Shown piece after piece: positions 24,947 through 34,037 of a stretch of DNA of 48,785 bases (position 1 is its first letter; every line of letters begins with the position of its first letter). Origin of the DNA: Bacteroidota bacterium. Lineage in GTDB: Bacteria > Bacteroidota > Bacteroidia > Chitinophagales > Chitinophagaceae. The notes below the pieces were generated by a model. The model was not told the DNA's origin. It saw only the letters and a program-made list of their open reading frames with translations, and searched no databases. The stretch lies in assembly GCA_013289065.1 (NCBI GenBank), contig JABDAP010000005.1, forward strand, positions 1 to 48,785, given 5' to 3'. The translations under genes and the position numbers were made by a program.

Positions 24947-25359
24947 TTGCCGTATTTTTCCATCTAATTGTATTTGCTTTGACTCTCTCCCGTTTTATTC
25001 CGGCTATTATCTTGTTCATTATCAGCCTGGTATTGTTGTGTTTACCGGGCTCAACCATCCCCAAATATCCCTGGCTGGCATTGATACATGCAGATAAATG
25101 GGTACATATCTGTATGTTTTTTATGCTATGTTTTTTATTCGCCCGGCCCTTCCGGGTAAGTAGTTTGGATATCAGCCAACGCAATAAATGGTTCCTGTTT
25201 ATCATGCTTTCAGGCATCGCGTACGGAACCGCTATGGAGTTTGTACAGAAATACTGGATCCCTAACCGTTCTTTTGAACTGGGTGATATTGCGGCTGATA
25301 CTGCAGGCTGTTTCTTTGCTTATCTGGCAAGCCGCAGGTGGTTTACTACAGTTGATTAA
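24922..25359 (+). CDS. VanZ-family membrane protein
   Basis: A 145-residue protein with four membrane segments. The VanZ pattern is present: HADKWVHICMFFMLCFLF, then SGIAYGTAMEFVQKYWIPNRSFELGDIAADTAG. VanZ gives low-level teicoplanin resistance in enterococci; in Bacteroidota the role is unknown. The ATG at 24922 lies 25 bases inside rskA in another frame; a downstream start (in-frame TTG near 24978) would avoid the overlap. It is part of the sigma/RskA operon by position. Confidence 0.82.
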   Translation: MCGWQSWLIAVFFHLIVFALTLSRFIPAIILFIISLVLLCLPGSTIPKYPWLALIHADKWVHICMFFMLCFLFARPFRVSSLDISQRNKWFLFIMLSGIAYGTAMEFVQKYWIPNRSFELGDIAADTAGCFFAYLASRRWFTTVD

Positions 25360-25397
25360 CCATTGATTGTTGAGATGGAGTGGCACCAAAAAAAATT

Positions 25398-25419
25398 GGT
25401 CCCGATAGAAATCGGGACC
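25398..25419. terminator. GGTCCCGAT/ATCGGGACC hairpin
   Basis: A perfect 9-bp stem with an AGAA loop. An A-tract on its left makes it a Rho-independent terminator in the minus direction; on the plus strand, where the vanZ operon ends, there is no T-run, so it may act only as a pause or 3' protecting structure. Confidence 0.6.
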
Positions 25420-25691
25420 GCAACCAAAACTAACTGCTTATGAGAAAATTGTAAACTTTAATTTTAAACTCGTTGTCTATCTATACTAACGCAAATGCTG
25501 TGCCAACGGTTTTCTTTCTTTTGTTAATCCTTTCTAAATAGATACTGCTTCATGTTTCTGCGTTGCCTGAATGCAAATATCTTTTTAATAGATAGAAAAA
25601 AATGTCAACGGTTTAACAATAAAACGTTAAAGCATTTTATTGAATTGGAACCATCTTCAAAGAAACTGTTACACATTCGCACTCCTCAACT

Positions 25692-25699
25692 TACTTTTG
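25692..25699 (+). promoter_or_regulatory. -7 box TACTTTTG, radical SAM gene
   Basis: Perfect TAnnTTTG, 8 bases before ATG 25708. It decides the start codon: longer in-frame starts lie upstream of the promoter. Confidence 0.65.
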
Positions 25700-25707
25700 C
25701 AATTCTT

Positions 25708-26739
25708 ATGCCGTACTTTAACTGGAACGATAGTATTAACTTTTTAAGCAAGCTCCGGCCACGCAGGTTATGGAATGCTGCGAAAGTGTACAGCAGTTAC
25801 CAGTTAACCAAACTAAGCGGCAAACCGTTCCAGTGGGGTTATCCTATTTCTGTTTCATTTGAGCCAACCACATCGTGCAATCTGCGATGCCCTGAATGCC
25901 CGAGCGGGTTGCGCGCTTTTACAAGGCCAACCGGTATGTTGGAAAATAGTTTTTTCAGGCAGACGATCGATGACCTGCACAGGGAATTATTGTATCTTAT
26001 TTTTTATTTCCAGGGAGAGCCCTATCTCAATCCTGATTTTTTGAAGATGGTAAAATATGCACATGATAAAGGTATTTACACTGCTACCTCAACCAATGCA
26101 CATTACCTGACCGACGAGAAAGCAAAAGAAACCGTGGAGAGCGGCCTTGACAGGCTGATCATTTCAATAGACGGAACTACGCAGGATGTTTACCAGCAAT
26201 ACCGCGTTGGTGGTAAACTGGATAAGGTTTTAGAAGGTGCACGGAATATCGTGAAATGGAAAAAAGAAATGAAAAGCAAAACACCTTTCATTTTTTTCCA
26301 GTTCCTTGTTGTAAAACCGAATGAGCACCAGATCGAAGAGATCAAAAAACTGGGTAAAGAAATTGGTGTTGACCAGGTTCGTTTTAAAACGGCGCAGGTA
26401 TATGATTATGAAAATGACCCGCATCAACTTATTCCTGCCAATAATAAATACAGCCGTTATAAAAAAGATGCATCCGGCAAAATGAAAGTGAAAAGCGGTT
26501 TAAGCAATCATTGCTGGAAATTATGGCACGCGAATGTGATCACATGGGATGGCCTTGTTGTTCCATGCTGCTTCGATAAAGATGCCACGCACCAGCTCGG
26601 CAACCTGAAAACACAAAGCTTCAAACAAACCTGGCACAACGACAACTACAAACAGTTCCGCCGCGAACTGCTTACCAGCCGTAAGAATATTGATATCTGC
26701 GCCAATTGCAGCGAGGGCCTGACTGTTTGGGAAGATTAA
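25708..26739 (+). CDS. Radical SAM protein with SPASM domain
   Basis: A 343-residue protein from ATG 25708. The radical SAM motif is CNLRCPEC (Cys57, Cys61, Cys64). The C-terminal SPASM region has CWKLWHANVITWDGLVVPCCFD and DICANC, the extra Cys for auxiliary 4Fe-4S clusters. SPASM enzymes modify peptides or sugars or mature other enzymes; here no precursor peptide or partner gene is adjacent, so the substrate is open. A 395-residue version from 25552 is possible but includes the promoter box. Confidence 0.85.
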   Translation: MPYFNWNDSINFLSKLRPRRLWNAAKVYSSYQLTKLSGKPFQWGYPISVSFEPTTSCNLRCPECPSGLRAFTRPTGMLENSFFRQTIDDLHRELLYLIFYFQGEPYLNPDFLKMVKYAHDKGIYTATSTNAHYLTDEKAKETVESGLDRLIISIDGTTQDVYQQYRVGGKLDKVLEGARNIVKWKKEMKSKTPFIFFQFLVVKPNEHQIEEIKKLGKEIGVDQVRFKTAQVYDYENDPHQLIPANNKYSRYKKDASGKMKVKSGLSNHCWKLWHANVITWDGLVVPCCFDKDATHQLGNLKTQSFKQTWHNDNYKQFRRELLTSRKNIDICANCSEGLTVWED

Positions 26740-26790
26740 AACAGCTTACAGCATGCAGGTAGTATTTCAGTTTTATAATTTTAATATGAC

Positions 26791-26865
26791 TTTATGTATA
26801 ATTACTGCGTCTCCGCGCCTTTGCGTGAGAAAAAATGCACGCAAAGGCGCGGAGGCGCAGTTTTG
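26791..26865. repeat. GC-rich inverted element, copy A
   Basis: The left arm CTGCGTCTCCGCGCC... (26805-26827) pairs with 26838-26860 over 23 bp with one mismatch; the loop is 10 bases. The flanks TTTATGTATAATTACTGCG on the left and GCGCAGTTTTGA on the right are shared with copy B at 32261-32326. Confidence 0.9.
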
Positions 26866-26922
26866 AACATTGGTTAGCTATTTTTAAATATCTTCAAAGA
26901 CTCAACTACCTGCTACCCTGCC

Positions 26923-27375
26923 ATGAGCATTGAAAAAGATATACAGCAACAGCAGTTCAGAAATGAATTTCAGAAAGCGACTGTAAATATTATTTTTTCT
27001 GCCAGCTGGCTGAATGAAAGGATCAAACTTTTTTTTGATGTTGAAGATATCACCCCGCAGCAATATAATATCCTTCGCATATTAAGAGGCAGCAAACAAC
27101 CCCTGAGCACTTTGCAGATCCGCGAACGCATGCTCGACAAGATGAGCGATACCAGCCGCATTGTTGAAAGGCTGCAGAAAAAAAACCTTGTGGAGAAAAA
27201 AACCTGTCCTGCCGATAAACGTTTGGTTGATGTGATCATTTCAAAAAAAGGATTAACACTGCTGGAAAAACTCGATCAAAAAAATGCTGAGCTCGATCGT
27301 ATTATCCAGGGGTTATCGGTTGAGGAAGCAAAGTTGCTTAATGAACTATTGGACAAAATGCGTGAGAGGGCCTGA
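26923..27375 (+). CDS. MarR-family transcriptional regulator
   Basis: A 150-residue winged-helix regulator: FFDVEDITPQQYNILRILRGSKQPLSTLQIRERML, then MSDTSRIVERLQKKNLVEKKTCPADKRLVDVIISKKG (wing with the Asp-Lys-Arg pattern) and a C-terminal dimerisation helix. MarR proteins repress and are released by small aromatic or oxidant ligands. The next gene downstream (GHL10 hydrolase) has its own promoter, so the target is not clear from context. Confidence 0.9.
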   Translation: MSIEKDIQQQQFRNEFQKATVNIIFSASWLNERIKLFFDVEDITPQQYNILRILRGSKQPLSTLQIRERMLDKMSDTSRIVERLQKKNLVEKKTCPADKRLVDVIISKKGLTLLEKLDQKNAELDRIIQGLSVEEAKLLNELLDKMRERA

Positions 27376-27376
27376 A

Positions 27377-27463
27377 GTTAAATTGGGTTAAAAAAGTTAA
27401 ACGCAGTTAAAAAGGTTTTGGCTTACTTTTTTAATCCTAACCTGTTTAACTTGTTTAACCTTC
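27377..27463. repeat. Inverted word-repeat, GTTTAACTTGTTTAACC family
   Basis: The left half (27377-27420) is AAGTTAAA/AGTTAAAAAGG words; the right half (27424-27463) is TTTTTAATCC, CCTGTTTAACTTGTTTAACC, largely complementary. It separates marR from the GHL10 gene and ends 6 bases before the latter's -7 box. Confidence 0.8.
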
Positions 27464-27469
27464 CTTGGT

Positions 27470-27477
27470 TATCTTTA
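27470..27477 (+). promoter_or_regulatory. -7 box TATCTTTA, GHL10 gene
   Basis: One mismatch to TAnnTTTG; the ATG is 4 bases on (27482). The same TATCTTTA-N4-ATG layout is used at 29086. Confidence 0.6.
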
Positions 27478-27481
27478 CGTC

Positions 27482-28960
27482 ATGAAATACATATCCCCGT
27501 TCATTCTTTTTGCATTCATCAGTTTTCAAAAACTCCATGCCCAGGCAGTAGTTCCTAATTATGAATTTCGCGGCGTGTGGGTGGCATCGGTTGAGAATAT
27601 TGACTGGCCGAGTAAAAAAGACCTTTCTGTTGCGGATCAAAAAGCAGAGTTCATTCACCTGCTCGATATGCATCAACGCAATGGCATGAATGTAATGGTT
27701 GTACAGATCAGGCCGGCAGCTGATGCATTGTATGCATCAAAGGTTGAGCCATGGAGCGAATATCTTACAGGCACACAGGGTGTGGCGCCATCGCCTTATT
27801 ATGATCCGCTTGAGTTCATGATCACTGAAACGCATAAGAGAGGTATGGAATTTCATGCGTGGTTAAACCCGTATCGTGCGGTATTCAATCTGACTAAATC
27901 ATCTATTGCTTCAAATCACCTGACCAAAACACATCCTGAATGGTTCCTTGTGTATGGAGATAAAAAATATTTTAATCCCGGCCTGCCGGAAGTACGCGAG
28001 CATACGGCTAAAGTGGTAAAAGATCTTGTGAGCCGTTATGATATTGACGGCATACATATGGATGATTATTTTTATCCTTACCGCATTACCGGCAAAGAAT
28101 TTCCGGATGAAAAGGATTTTGAGAAATATGGCAATGGTTTGAATAAAGAAGACTGGCGGCGAAGCAACTGCGACAGTATTATTTTACTCATTCATAATAT
28201 TATCGGGAACATAAATCCGCGTATCAAATTTGGCATCAGTCCGTTTGGCGTTTGGCGAAACAAAGAAAAAGATCCGATGGGCAGCGATACAAAAGCAGGG
28301 CAAACAAATTATGATGATCTCTATGCAGATATTCTTTTATGGCTGCAGAAAGGATGGATCGATTATGTTGTTCCGCAATTATACTGGGAGCGCGGTTTTA
28401 AAGTGGCGGATTATGATGTATTGCTTGACTGGTGGAACAAACATACTTACGGCAGGCAGCTATATATCGGCCAGGCTATCTACCGCGCAGGCAGCAATGC
28501 CGCATGGAAGAGCCCGGATGAACTGCCAAAGCAGATACAGGAATTGAGAAGTTATCCAACAACACAGGGAAGTGTTTATTTCAGCAGCAAATCATTTGAA
28601 AGAAATCCGAATGGATGGGCCGACAGCCTCCGTAATAATTATTACCGCTATCCTGCACTGGTTCCGCCAATGCCATGGATAGATAATTCTGTTCCTTCGC
28701 AACCGCTTGTTGAAAAGCAGGCAAACAACTTGATCAAACTTGTTTACAAAGGCGATAAGAAGATCAAAGAATTTGCTGTGCTTACTTTGACATTGAATAC
28801 AGAAGAAAAATTTGCATTGACACAGATCGTACAATTAGTAGTTGCTGATAAAACAGCGGTGGTTGATCTCTCTAAAATACCTGATACAAAAGACAAACGC
28901 ATTTTTGTTGTAGCGGTTGACCTGAATAATAATATCAGCCCGATGGTGGAAGTGAAGTAA
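27482..28960 (+). CDS. Exported GHL10-family glycoside hydrolase-like protein
   Basis: A 492-residue protein with a signal peptide (MKYISPFILFAFISFQKLHAQ). The GHL10/DUF187 TIM-barrel is clear: FRGVWVASVENIDWPSK, MNVMVVQIRPAADALY, AWLNPYRAVFN, DIDGIHMDDYFYPY (likely catalytic Asp pair) and YVVPQLYWERGF. A C-terminal beta domain (about 400-492) follows. Relatives are thought to cleave peptidoglycan or other glycans. Promoter TATCTTTA (27470). A nested palindrome behind it (28971-29057) probably terminates it. Confidence 0.9.
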   Translation: MKYISPFILFAFISFQKLHAQAVVPNYEFRGVWVASVENIDWPSKKDLSVADQKAEFIHLLDMHQRNGMNVMVVQIRPAADALYASKVEPWSEYLTGTQGVAPSPYYDPLEFMITETHKRGMEFHAWLNPYRAVFNLTKSSIASNHLTKTHPEWFLVYGDKKYFNPGLPEVREHTAKVVKDLVSRYDIDGIHMDDYFYPYRITGKEFPDEKDFEKYGNGLNKEDWRRSNCDSIILLIHNIIGNINPRIKFGISPFGVWRNKEKDPMGSDTKAGQTNYDDLYADILLWLQKGWIDYVVPQLYWERGFKVADYDVLLDWWNKHTYGRQLYIGQAIYRAGSNAAWKSPDELPKQIQELRSYPTTQGSVYFSSKSFERNPNGWADSLRNNYYRYPALVPPMPWIDNSVPSQPLVEKQANNLIKLVYKGDKKIKEFAVLTLTLNTEEKFALTQIVQLVVADKTAVVDLSKIPDTKDKRIFVVAVDLNNNISPMVEVK

Positions 28961-28970
28961 GCGGAGGTTT

Positions 28971-29057
28971 GAAACACATAGGTACATAGGTGAAGAAAAG
29001 GGCACATAGTTTTTTGCTATGTGCCTTTGGTTTTTATACTATGTACTTATGTGTTTC
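28971..29057 (+). terminator. Nested double palindrome after the GHL10 gene
   Basis: Outer arms of 19 bases (28971-28989 and 29039-29057; GAAACACATAGGTACATAG, one mismatch) enclose an inner hairpin GGCACATAG (29001-29009) / CTATGTGCC (29017-29025) that is followed by T-rich sequence. Also built from repeated ACATAG words. Likely a terminator plus structural repeat. Confidence 0.78.
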
Positions 29058-29085
29058 TAAAAAATGCACGTACGGCGTGATGTAT

Positions 29086-29093
29086 TATCTTTA
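29086..29093 (+). promoter_or_regulatory. -7 box TATCTTTA, helicase gene
   Basis: One mismatch to TAnnTTTG, 4 bases before ATG 29098; decides the start over longer in-frame options. Confidence 0.6.
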
Positions 29094-29097
29094 CTTA

Positions 29098-32000
29098 ATG
29101 GCAAACAAGCTGCAGCAAAAGGAACAATTTCTACAGATCTACGGCAACCTGAACGAGCAGCAAAGACGTGCTGTTGATACGATCGAAGGGCCTGTAATGG
29201 TGATTGCCGGGCCGGGCACAGGCAAGACACAGATATTGGGCGCACGTATCGGTAAAATTTTACTGGATACAGATGCTCGCCCCGAAAATATCCTTTGCCT
29301 CACTTACACCGATGCGGGCGCTGTTGCCATGCGCAAACGGTTATTAAGTTTTATCGGGCCGGATGCATACAAAGTAAACATCTATACTTTTCATGCATTT
29401 TGTAATGATATTATCCAGGAAAATTTATCGCTGTTTGAGAAAACAGTACTGGATCCGATCTCTGATCTTGAAAAGATCGACCTCTTTAAACAACTGATCG
29501 ATGGCTTCCCGAAAAATCATCCGCTGAAAAGATATCGTGGCGATGTATATTTTGAGATCAATAACCTGCAGCAGTTATTCAGTTCCATGAAACGCGAAGG
29601 ATGGACGCCGGATTTTATCAACCAAAAAATCGATGAATACTTACAGGATATCAGAACACGCGATGAATTCGTTTACAAACGTGCGTACAAACAATTCAAA
29701 GCGGGCGACCTGAAAGAAAACAAGATCGAAGAAGCCACTGAAAAAATGGAAAAACTGCGTGCCGCAGTAAATGAGTTCGGCCGTTTTCAAAAACTCATGC
29801 GAAGCCGCAACCGGTATGACTTTGATGATATGATCAATTGGGTGATCAAGGCTTTTGAAGAAAATAAATTATTACTCTCGCGCTACCAGGAACAATTCTT
29901 ATACATTTTAGTTGATGAATACCAGGATACCAGTGGCACACAAAACCGTTTGGTGGAATTACTGATCAGTTACTGGGAACAGCCGAATGTATTCGTTGTT
30001 GGCGATGATGATCAAAGCATTTACCGTTTCCAGGGTGCAAATGTGGAGAATATGATCGGGTTTGCATCGAGCTATCAAAATGACCTGCTCACCATTGTTC
30101 TCACAGATAATTACCGTTCTACCCAACCGATACTCGATGTATCAAAAACATTGATCGACAGAAATGAAGAGCGTTTGATAAACCAGGTAGAAGGGTTGAG
30201 TAAAACACTTGCCTCATCCAATAAACAGATCAGTCATTTAACCAATCAGCCGTTGCTCAGTGAATATGAAACACAGCGGCAGGAGATGATCCATATCACA
30301 CTACAGGTTGAAAAACTATTACAGCAGGGAATCGCACCCGGGCTGATCGGTATCATTTATAAAGAGAACAAATGCGGCGAAGAGCTTGCACAATATTTTG
30401 CACAAAGAAATATTCCCGTGTTTAGCAAACGCAACCTCGACATTCTGGAGATCCCGCTTGCGGGCAAACTCATTTTATTTTTACAATACCTCGCTGCCGA
30501 GCATGATATTTCGTGGGGTGGCGATGAGATGTTGTTTGAGATATTACACTTCGACTGGTTCAATATTGCGCCGATTGAAATTGCCAAACTCAGCGTGGCA
30601 GTAGCCGATAAAAAATTTGGTGAAAACAAAACATCTCTGCGGAAATTATTATTTGAAAAAGTAAATAATCCTGCAACCGATCTTTTTAGCCAACCGGCAC
30701 CCGCCGGCATGAAAGAGGCAAGCGATGCCATTGAAAAACTAATTGCCGATACGCCGAATGTAACATTGGTGAACCTGTTTGAAAATGTGATCCAGGATGC
30801 GGGCGTTCTCCGCTGGATCATGCAAAACCCCGATAAACACTGGCACTTACAGGTATTGACCGGTTTATTCGATTTTGTAAAAGAAGAAGCGCGCCGCAAC
30901 CCGAACCTTGATCTTGAGCAGCTGGTCAACATTTTTATGCTCATGAAAAAAGAAGCCTTACAACTTCCGCTTGTGCAGGTGAGCGGCAGTGATAAAGGTG
31001 TAAATCTTTTAACGGCGCATGGTTCAAAAGGCCTGGAATTTGAATATGTTTTTCTGGTGGGTTGTAATGCCTCGAATTGGGAGAAAAAGAAAAAACCGGG
31101 TGGCGGATATAGTTTGCCCGATACCATGTTCTCTTCTCAACCCAAACAAAGGGATGATGAGGAATTGCGCCGGTTATTTTATGTGGCATTAACAAGGGCC
31201 AAACAACATTTACATATTTCTTACAGCCGTTTTAAAAATGACGGTAAAGAACTCGAGCCGTCCATGTTCATTGCAGAGATACAGGATGCGCATATCATAC
31301 CCGCAGAAAAAGTGATCATAGATACGGAAGTGCTGAGTGAGTTTGCGATGATACAATTCATTACCATACAGGCGCCTGAAATAGAAAAAACGGAAGCGGA
31401 TTTTATTAACCAGTTGCTCGATAAGTTTGTGATGAATGTTACTGCACTGAATAATTACCTGAAGTGCCCGTTGCAGTTTTATTTTCAAAACCTGGTACGC
31501 GTCCCATCAGGCAAATCGGAAGCAACGGAATTCGGTTCCGCTGTTCACCATGCATTACAAAAGCTGTTTGAAAAAATGCAGCAGTCAGAACGTTTCCCCG
31601 GCAAGCCTGAATTCATTCTTGATTTTAACTGGTACATGAACCGCCACCGCGAAAGTTTTACAAAAGAACAGTTTACCAGAAGAATGGAATATGGCGAGCA
31701 GGTACTCGGCAATTATTATGATCAATATATTTCCGGCTGGAACAAAATTGTTGCCGTTGAAAGAACCATACGCAATGTAGTGGTGCAGGGCGTTCCGTTA
31801 AAAGGTAAATTAGATAAACTGGAGTTTGATGGCAAAGAGGTGAACGTGGTGGACTATAAAACCGGAGACATTGACAAGGCAAAAGACAAACTGAAACCGC
31901 CTCATGAAAACAATCCTGATGGCGGCGACTACTGGCGGCAGGCCGTGTTCTATAAAATATTAATAGACCATTACGAACAAAAAAGCTGGAAAGTAGTAAG

Positions 32001-32235
32001 CACCGAATTTGATTTTATTGAACCCGATAAGAAAAAAACATACCGTAAAGAAAAGATCGTGATCTCACCGGAAGATATCACTACTGTTACGCAGCAGATA
32101 AAAACCGTATGGCAAAAGATACAGAGCCGCCAGTTCTATACCGGCTGCGGAAAACCTGATTGCCATTGGTGCAATTTTGTAAAAACGAATAAGATGGCCG
32201 TGGCGCTGCATGATGTTGATGAAGAGGAAGAATAA
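29098..32235 (+). CDS. UvrD-like helicase fused to RecB-type Fe-S nuclease
   Basis: A 1045-residue superfamily 1A helicase. Walker A is GPGTGKT (38-44). Motif II is VDEYQDTSGTQN, followed by VVGDDDQSIYRFQGA, and late helicase motifs include LLTAHGSKGLEFEYVFLVG and RRLFYVALTRAKQHL. The C-terminal 270 residues form a PD-(D/E)XK nuclease (NVVDYKTGD). One Cys (LKCPLQFYF) and three clustered Cys (CGKPDCHWC) can hold a 4Fe-4S cluster as in AddB/RecB nucleases. It is likely a repair or recombination enzyme that unwinds and trims DNA. ATG 29098 is used because the -7 box at 29086 lies just upstream. Confidence 0.93.
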   Translation: MANKLQQKEQFLQIYGNLNEQQRRAVDTIEGPVMVIAGPGTGKTQILGARIGKILLDTDARPENILCLTYTDAGAVAMRKRLLSFIGPDAYKVNIYTFHAFCNDIIQENLSLFEKTVLDPISDLEKIDLFKQLIDGFPKNHPLKRYRGDVYFEINNLQQLFSSMKREGWTPDFINQKIDEYLQDIRTRDEFVYKRAYKQFKAGDLKENKIEEATEKMEKLRAAVNEFGRFQKLMRSRNRYDFDDMINWVIKAFEENKLLLSRYQEQFLYILVDEYQDTSGTQNRLVELLISYWEQPNVFVVGDDDQSIYRFQGANVENMIGFASSYQNDLLTIVLTDNYRSTQPILDVSKTLIDRNEERLINQVEGLSKTLASSNKQISHLTNQPLLSEYETQRQEMIHITLQVEKLLQQGIAPGLIGIIYKENKCGEELAQYFAQRNIPVFSKRNLDILEIPLAGKLILFLQYLAAEHDISWGGDEMLFEILHFDWFNIAPIEIAKLSVAVADKKFGENKTSLRKLLFEKVNNPATDLFSQPAPAGMKEASDAIEKLIADTPNVTLVNLFENVIQDAGVLRWIMQNPDKHWHLQVLTGLFDFVKEEARRNPNLDLEQLVNIFMLMKKEALQLPLVQVSGSDKGVNLLTAHGSKGLEFEYVFLVGCNASNWEKKKKPGGGYSLPDTMFSSQPKQRDDEELRRLFYVALTRAKQHLHISYSRFKNDGKELEPSMFIAEIQDAHIIPAEKVIIDTEVLSEFAMIQFITIQAPEIEKTEADFINQLLDKFVMNVTALNNYLKCPLQFYFQNLVRVPSGKSEATEFGSAVHHALQKLFEKMQQSERFPGKPEFILDFNWYMNRHRESFTKEQFTRRMEYGEQVLGNYYDQYISGWNKIVAVERTIRNVVVQGVPLKGKLDKLEFDGKEVNVVDYKTGDIDKAKDKLKPPHENNPDGGDYWRQAVFYKILIDHYEQKSWKVVSTEFDFIEPDKKKTYRKEKIVISPEDITTVTQQIKTVWQKIQSRQFYTGCGKPDCHWCNFVKTNKMAVALHDVDEEEE

Positions 32236-32260
32236 GGTCATAGTTTACATTCAATAAGCC

Positions 32261-32326
32261 TTTATGTATAATTACTGCGCATTTGCGTAAGAAAAATGCA
32301 CGCAAAGGCGCAGGGGCGCAGTTTTG
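32261..32326. repeat. GC-rich inverted element, copy B
   Basis: Shares both flanks and the right arm (ACGCAAAGGCGCAGGGGCGCAG, 32300-32321) with copy A at 26791-26865 but has lost about 8 bases of the left arm (CTGCGCATTTGCGT, 32275-32288). Confidence 0.88.
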
Positions 32327-32412
32327 ATTTGTTTTGAATTTTAAAACGGAGATACTATAGAATTTTACCCTTCCATTCACAATCCTTTTTTCCATTCAAC
32401 CCTTGGTAGTTC

Positions 32413-32420
32413 TATATTTG
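32413..32420 (+). promoter_or_regulatory. -7 box TATATTTG
   Basis: Perfect TAnnTTTG, 7 bases before the ATG (32428) of the Ig-like lipoprotein. Confidence 0.68.
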
Positions 32421-32427
32421 CGCATAG

Positions 32428-33843
32428 ATGAAACGTTCGTTTACACAGGTTGTTATATTGGTTTGTATTCTGCTGCGCGTGGTGCTGCTGTCTTCCTGCG
32501 CCAATATACTTCCGCCAAGCGGCGGGCCGCGCGATAGTTTACCGCCCAGGCTGGTAATGGCGATACCAAAAGATTCATCGCTGAATGTGAATACAAAAAA
32601 TATCACGCTCACATTTGATGAATATGTGACCTTACAGAACCCGCTGGAGAACCTCATTATTTCGCCGCTAATGAAACAGTTTCCCTTGGTAGATTACAAG
32701 CTGAAAAATGTAACCATCAAACTAAAAGATTCTCTCGAGGCCAACACTACTTACTCTTTTAATTTCGGCGAAGCGATCAGGGATGTGAACGAAAGCAATA
32801 TAGCCAGAGGGTTTACCTATGTTTTTTCAACCGGTAAAACCATCGATTACAATACTTACAGCGGAAAAGTATTGGTAGCAGAAACCGGCAAATCCGACAG
32901 CACATTGATCGTGGTATTACACAAAGACCTTTCCGATTCTTCTGTTATCAAAAACCCGCCCCGTTATTATACACGTCTCAATGGCAAGGGTGAATTTACT
33001 TTTCATAACTTACCGGAAGGTGTTTTTACTGTGTATGTAATACCCGGCACATCCTACTCAAGAAAATATGAGGACACTACCAAACTCTTTGCGTTCCGTA
33101 ATACACCTGTAAAAGTTGGTTCAACCACACAGCGCGATACTTTATATGCTTTTGCCCAATCAAAACCTGCACCCATAAAAACATCAGCAACCTCATCATC
33201 TCCCGTTGCCATATCTGCCGCGAACAGGGATGATAAACGTTTACGGTATACACGCGACCTGGATAACGGCCAGCAGGATCTGTTGAGCAATCTCACACTT
33301 ACCTTCAACCGCAAACTGTTTGGTTTCGACAGTACAAAATTTGTTTTGTATGATTCGAATTATAATAAACTCAGCGGTTATTCTTTTTTGCTCGACAGTA
33401 CCAAAACAAAAGTGATCGTTCAGTATAAATGGAAAGAGGCGAGTTACCTGCGGTTGCTGATCGCGAAAGATGCTGTGGCCGATTCATTGGGTGTAACATT
33501 ACCCAAAGCGGATACGATCCGCTTCAATACAAAAAAAGAAACGGATTATGGAAGTGTCCATATCCGTTTTACCGGCCTCGACCTTTCAAAGAATCCGGTA
33601 TTACAAATACTACAGAGTGATAAACTGCTGGAGTCTGTTCCGCTTACAGGGCCGGATTTCACCAGAAAATTATTTAAACCCGGTTCTTATGAACTGCGCA
33701 TTTTATATGACATAAATAAAAATGGCGTATGGGATACCGGCAGGTTTACGCATGGCAAGCGCCAGCCCGAAATTGTTTACCTCATCCCCAAACAGCTTGC
33801 TATCCGCGCGAATTGGGATAATGATGTGACGATCGGGTTATGA
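32428..33843 (+). CDS. Ig-like domain lipoprotein
   Basis: A 471-residue lipoprotein (lipobox LSSC) with the Bacteroidota signature CANILPPSGGPRDSLPPRL directly after the acylated Cys. Residues about 35-135 form a bacterial Ig-like (Big_5) domain (DSSLNVNTKNITLTFDEYVTL). A carboxypeptidase-regulatory-like stretch follows (GEFTFHNLPEGVFTVYVIPG) and the C-terminus is beta-rich, with YDINKNGVWDTG. It probably sits at the outer membrane. Function unknown; it is conserved in Bacteroidota next to various genes, here between the helicase and recR. Confidence 0.85.
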   Translation: MKRSFTQVVILVCILLRVVLLSSCANILPPSGGPRDSLPPRLVMAIPKDSSLNVNTKNITLTFDEYVTLQNPLENLIISPLMKQFPLVDYKLKNVTIKLKDSLEANTTYSFNFGEAIRDVNESNIARGFTYVFSTGKTIDYNTYSGKVLVAETGKSDSTLIVVLHKDLSDSSVIKNPPRYYTRLNGKGEFTFHNLPEGVFTVYVIPGTSYSRKYEDTTKLFAFRNTPVKVGSTTQRDTLYAFAQSKPAPIKTSATSSSPVAISAANRDDKRLRYTRDLDNGQQDLLSNLTLTFNRKLFGFDSTKFVLYDSNYNKLSGYSFLLDSTKTKVIVQYKWKEASYLRLLIAKDAVADSLGVTLPKADTIRFNTKKETDYGSVHIRFTGLDLSKNPVLQILQSDKLLESVPLTGPDFTRKLFKPGSYELRILYDINKNGVWDTGRFTHGKRQPEIVYLIPKQLAIRANWDNDVTIGL

Positions 33844-33920
33844 GGAGACATTAGTTGACAGTTGATAGATGACAGTGAATGTTCATCAACGTTTCATAAC
33901 TTTATAGTTATACAAATATT

Positions 33921-34037
33921 GTAACAAGTAACAAGTAACAAGTAACAAGTAACAAGTAACAAGTAACAAGTAACAAGTAACAAGTAACAAGTAACAAGTA
34001 ACAAGTAACAAGTAACAAGCAACAAGCAACATCTAAC
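33921..34037. repeat. (GTAACAA)14 tandem repeat before recR
   Basis: Fourteen exact 7-bp GTAACAA units at 33921-34018, then two variants (GCAACAA, GCAACAT) and CTAAC, ending directly at the recR ATG at 34038. The unit is not a multiple of three, and the tract would change promoter spacing or the leader, not the reading frame. A slippage-prone site. Confidence 0.97.

Larger units (their letters stand above)
25360..25707. other. 348-base gap before the radical SAM gene
   Basis: It contains the hairpin at 25398-25419 and, at its right end, the -7 box of the radical SAM gene (25692-25699). An in-frame extension upstream of 25708 is open back to 25552 but lies mostly before that promoter. Nothing else recognised. 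Confidence 0.6.

Noticed and set aside
30357..31127. 256-residue minus-strand ORF
   Set aside because: Shadow of the helicase-nuclease gene, whose motifs run through this stretch without a break.
33921..34037. CRISPR-like array
   Set aside because: The 7-bp units are contiguous with no spacers and there are no cas genes; it is a simple tandem repeat.
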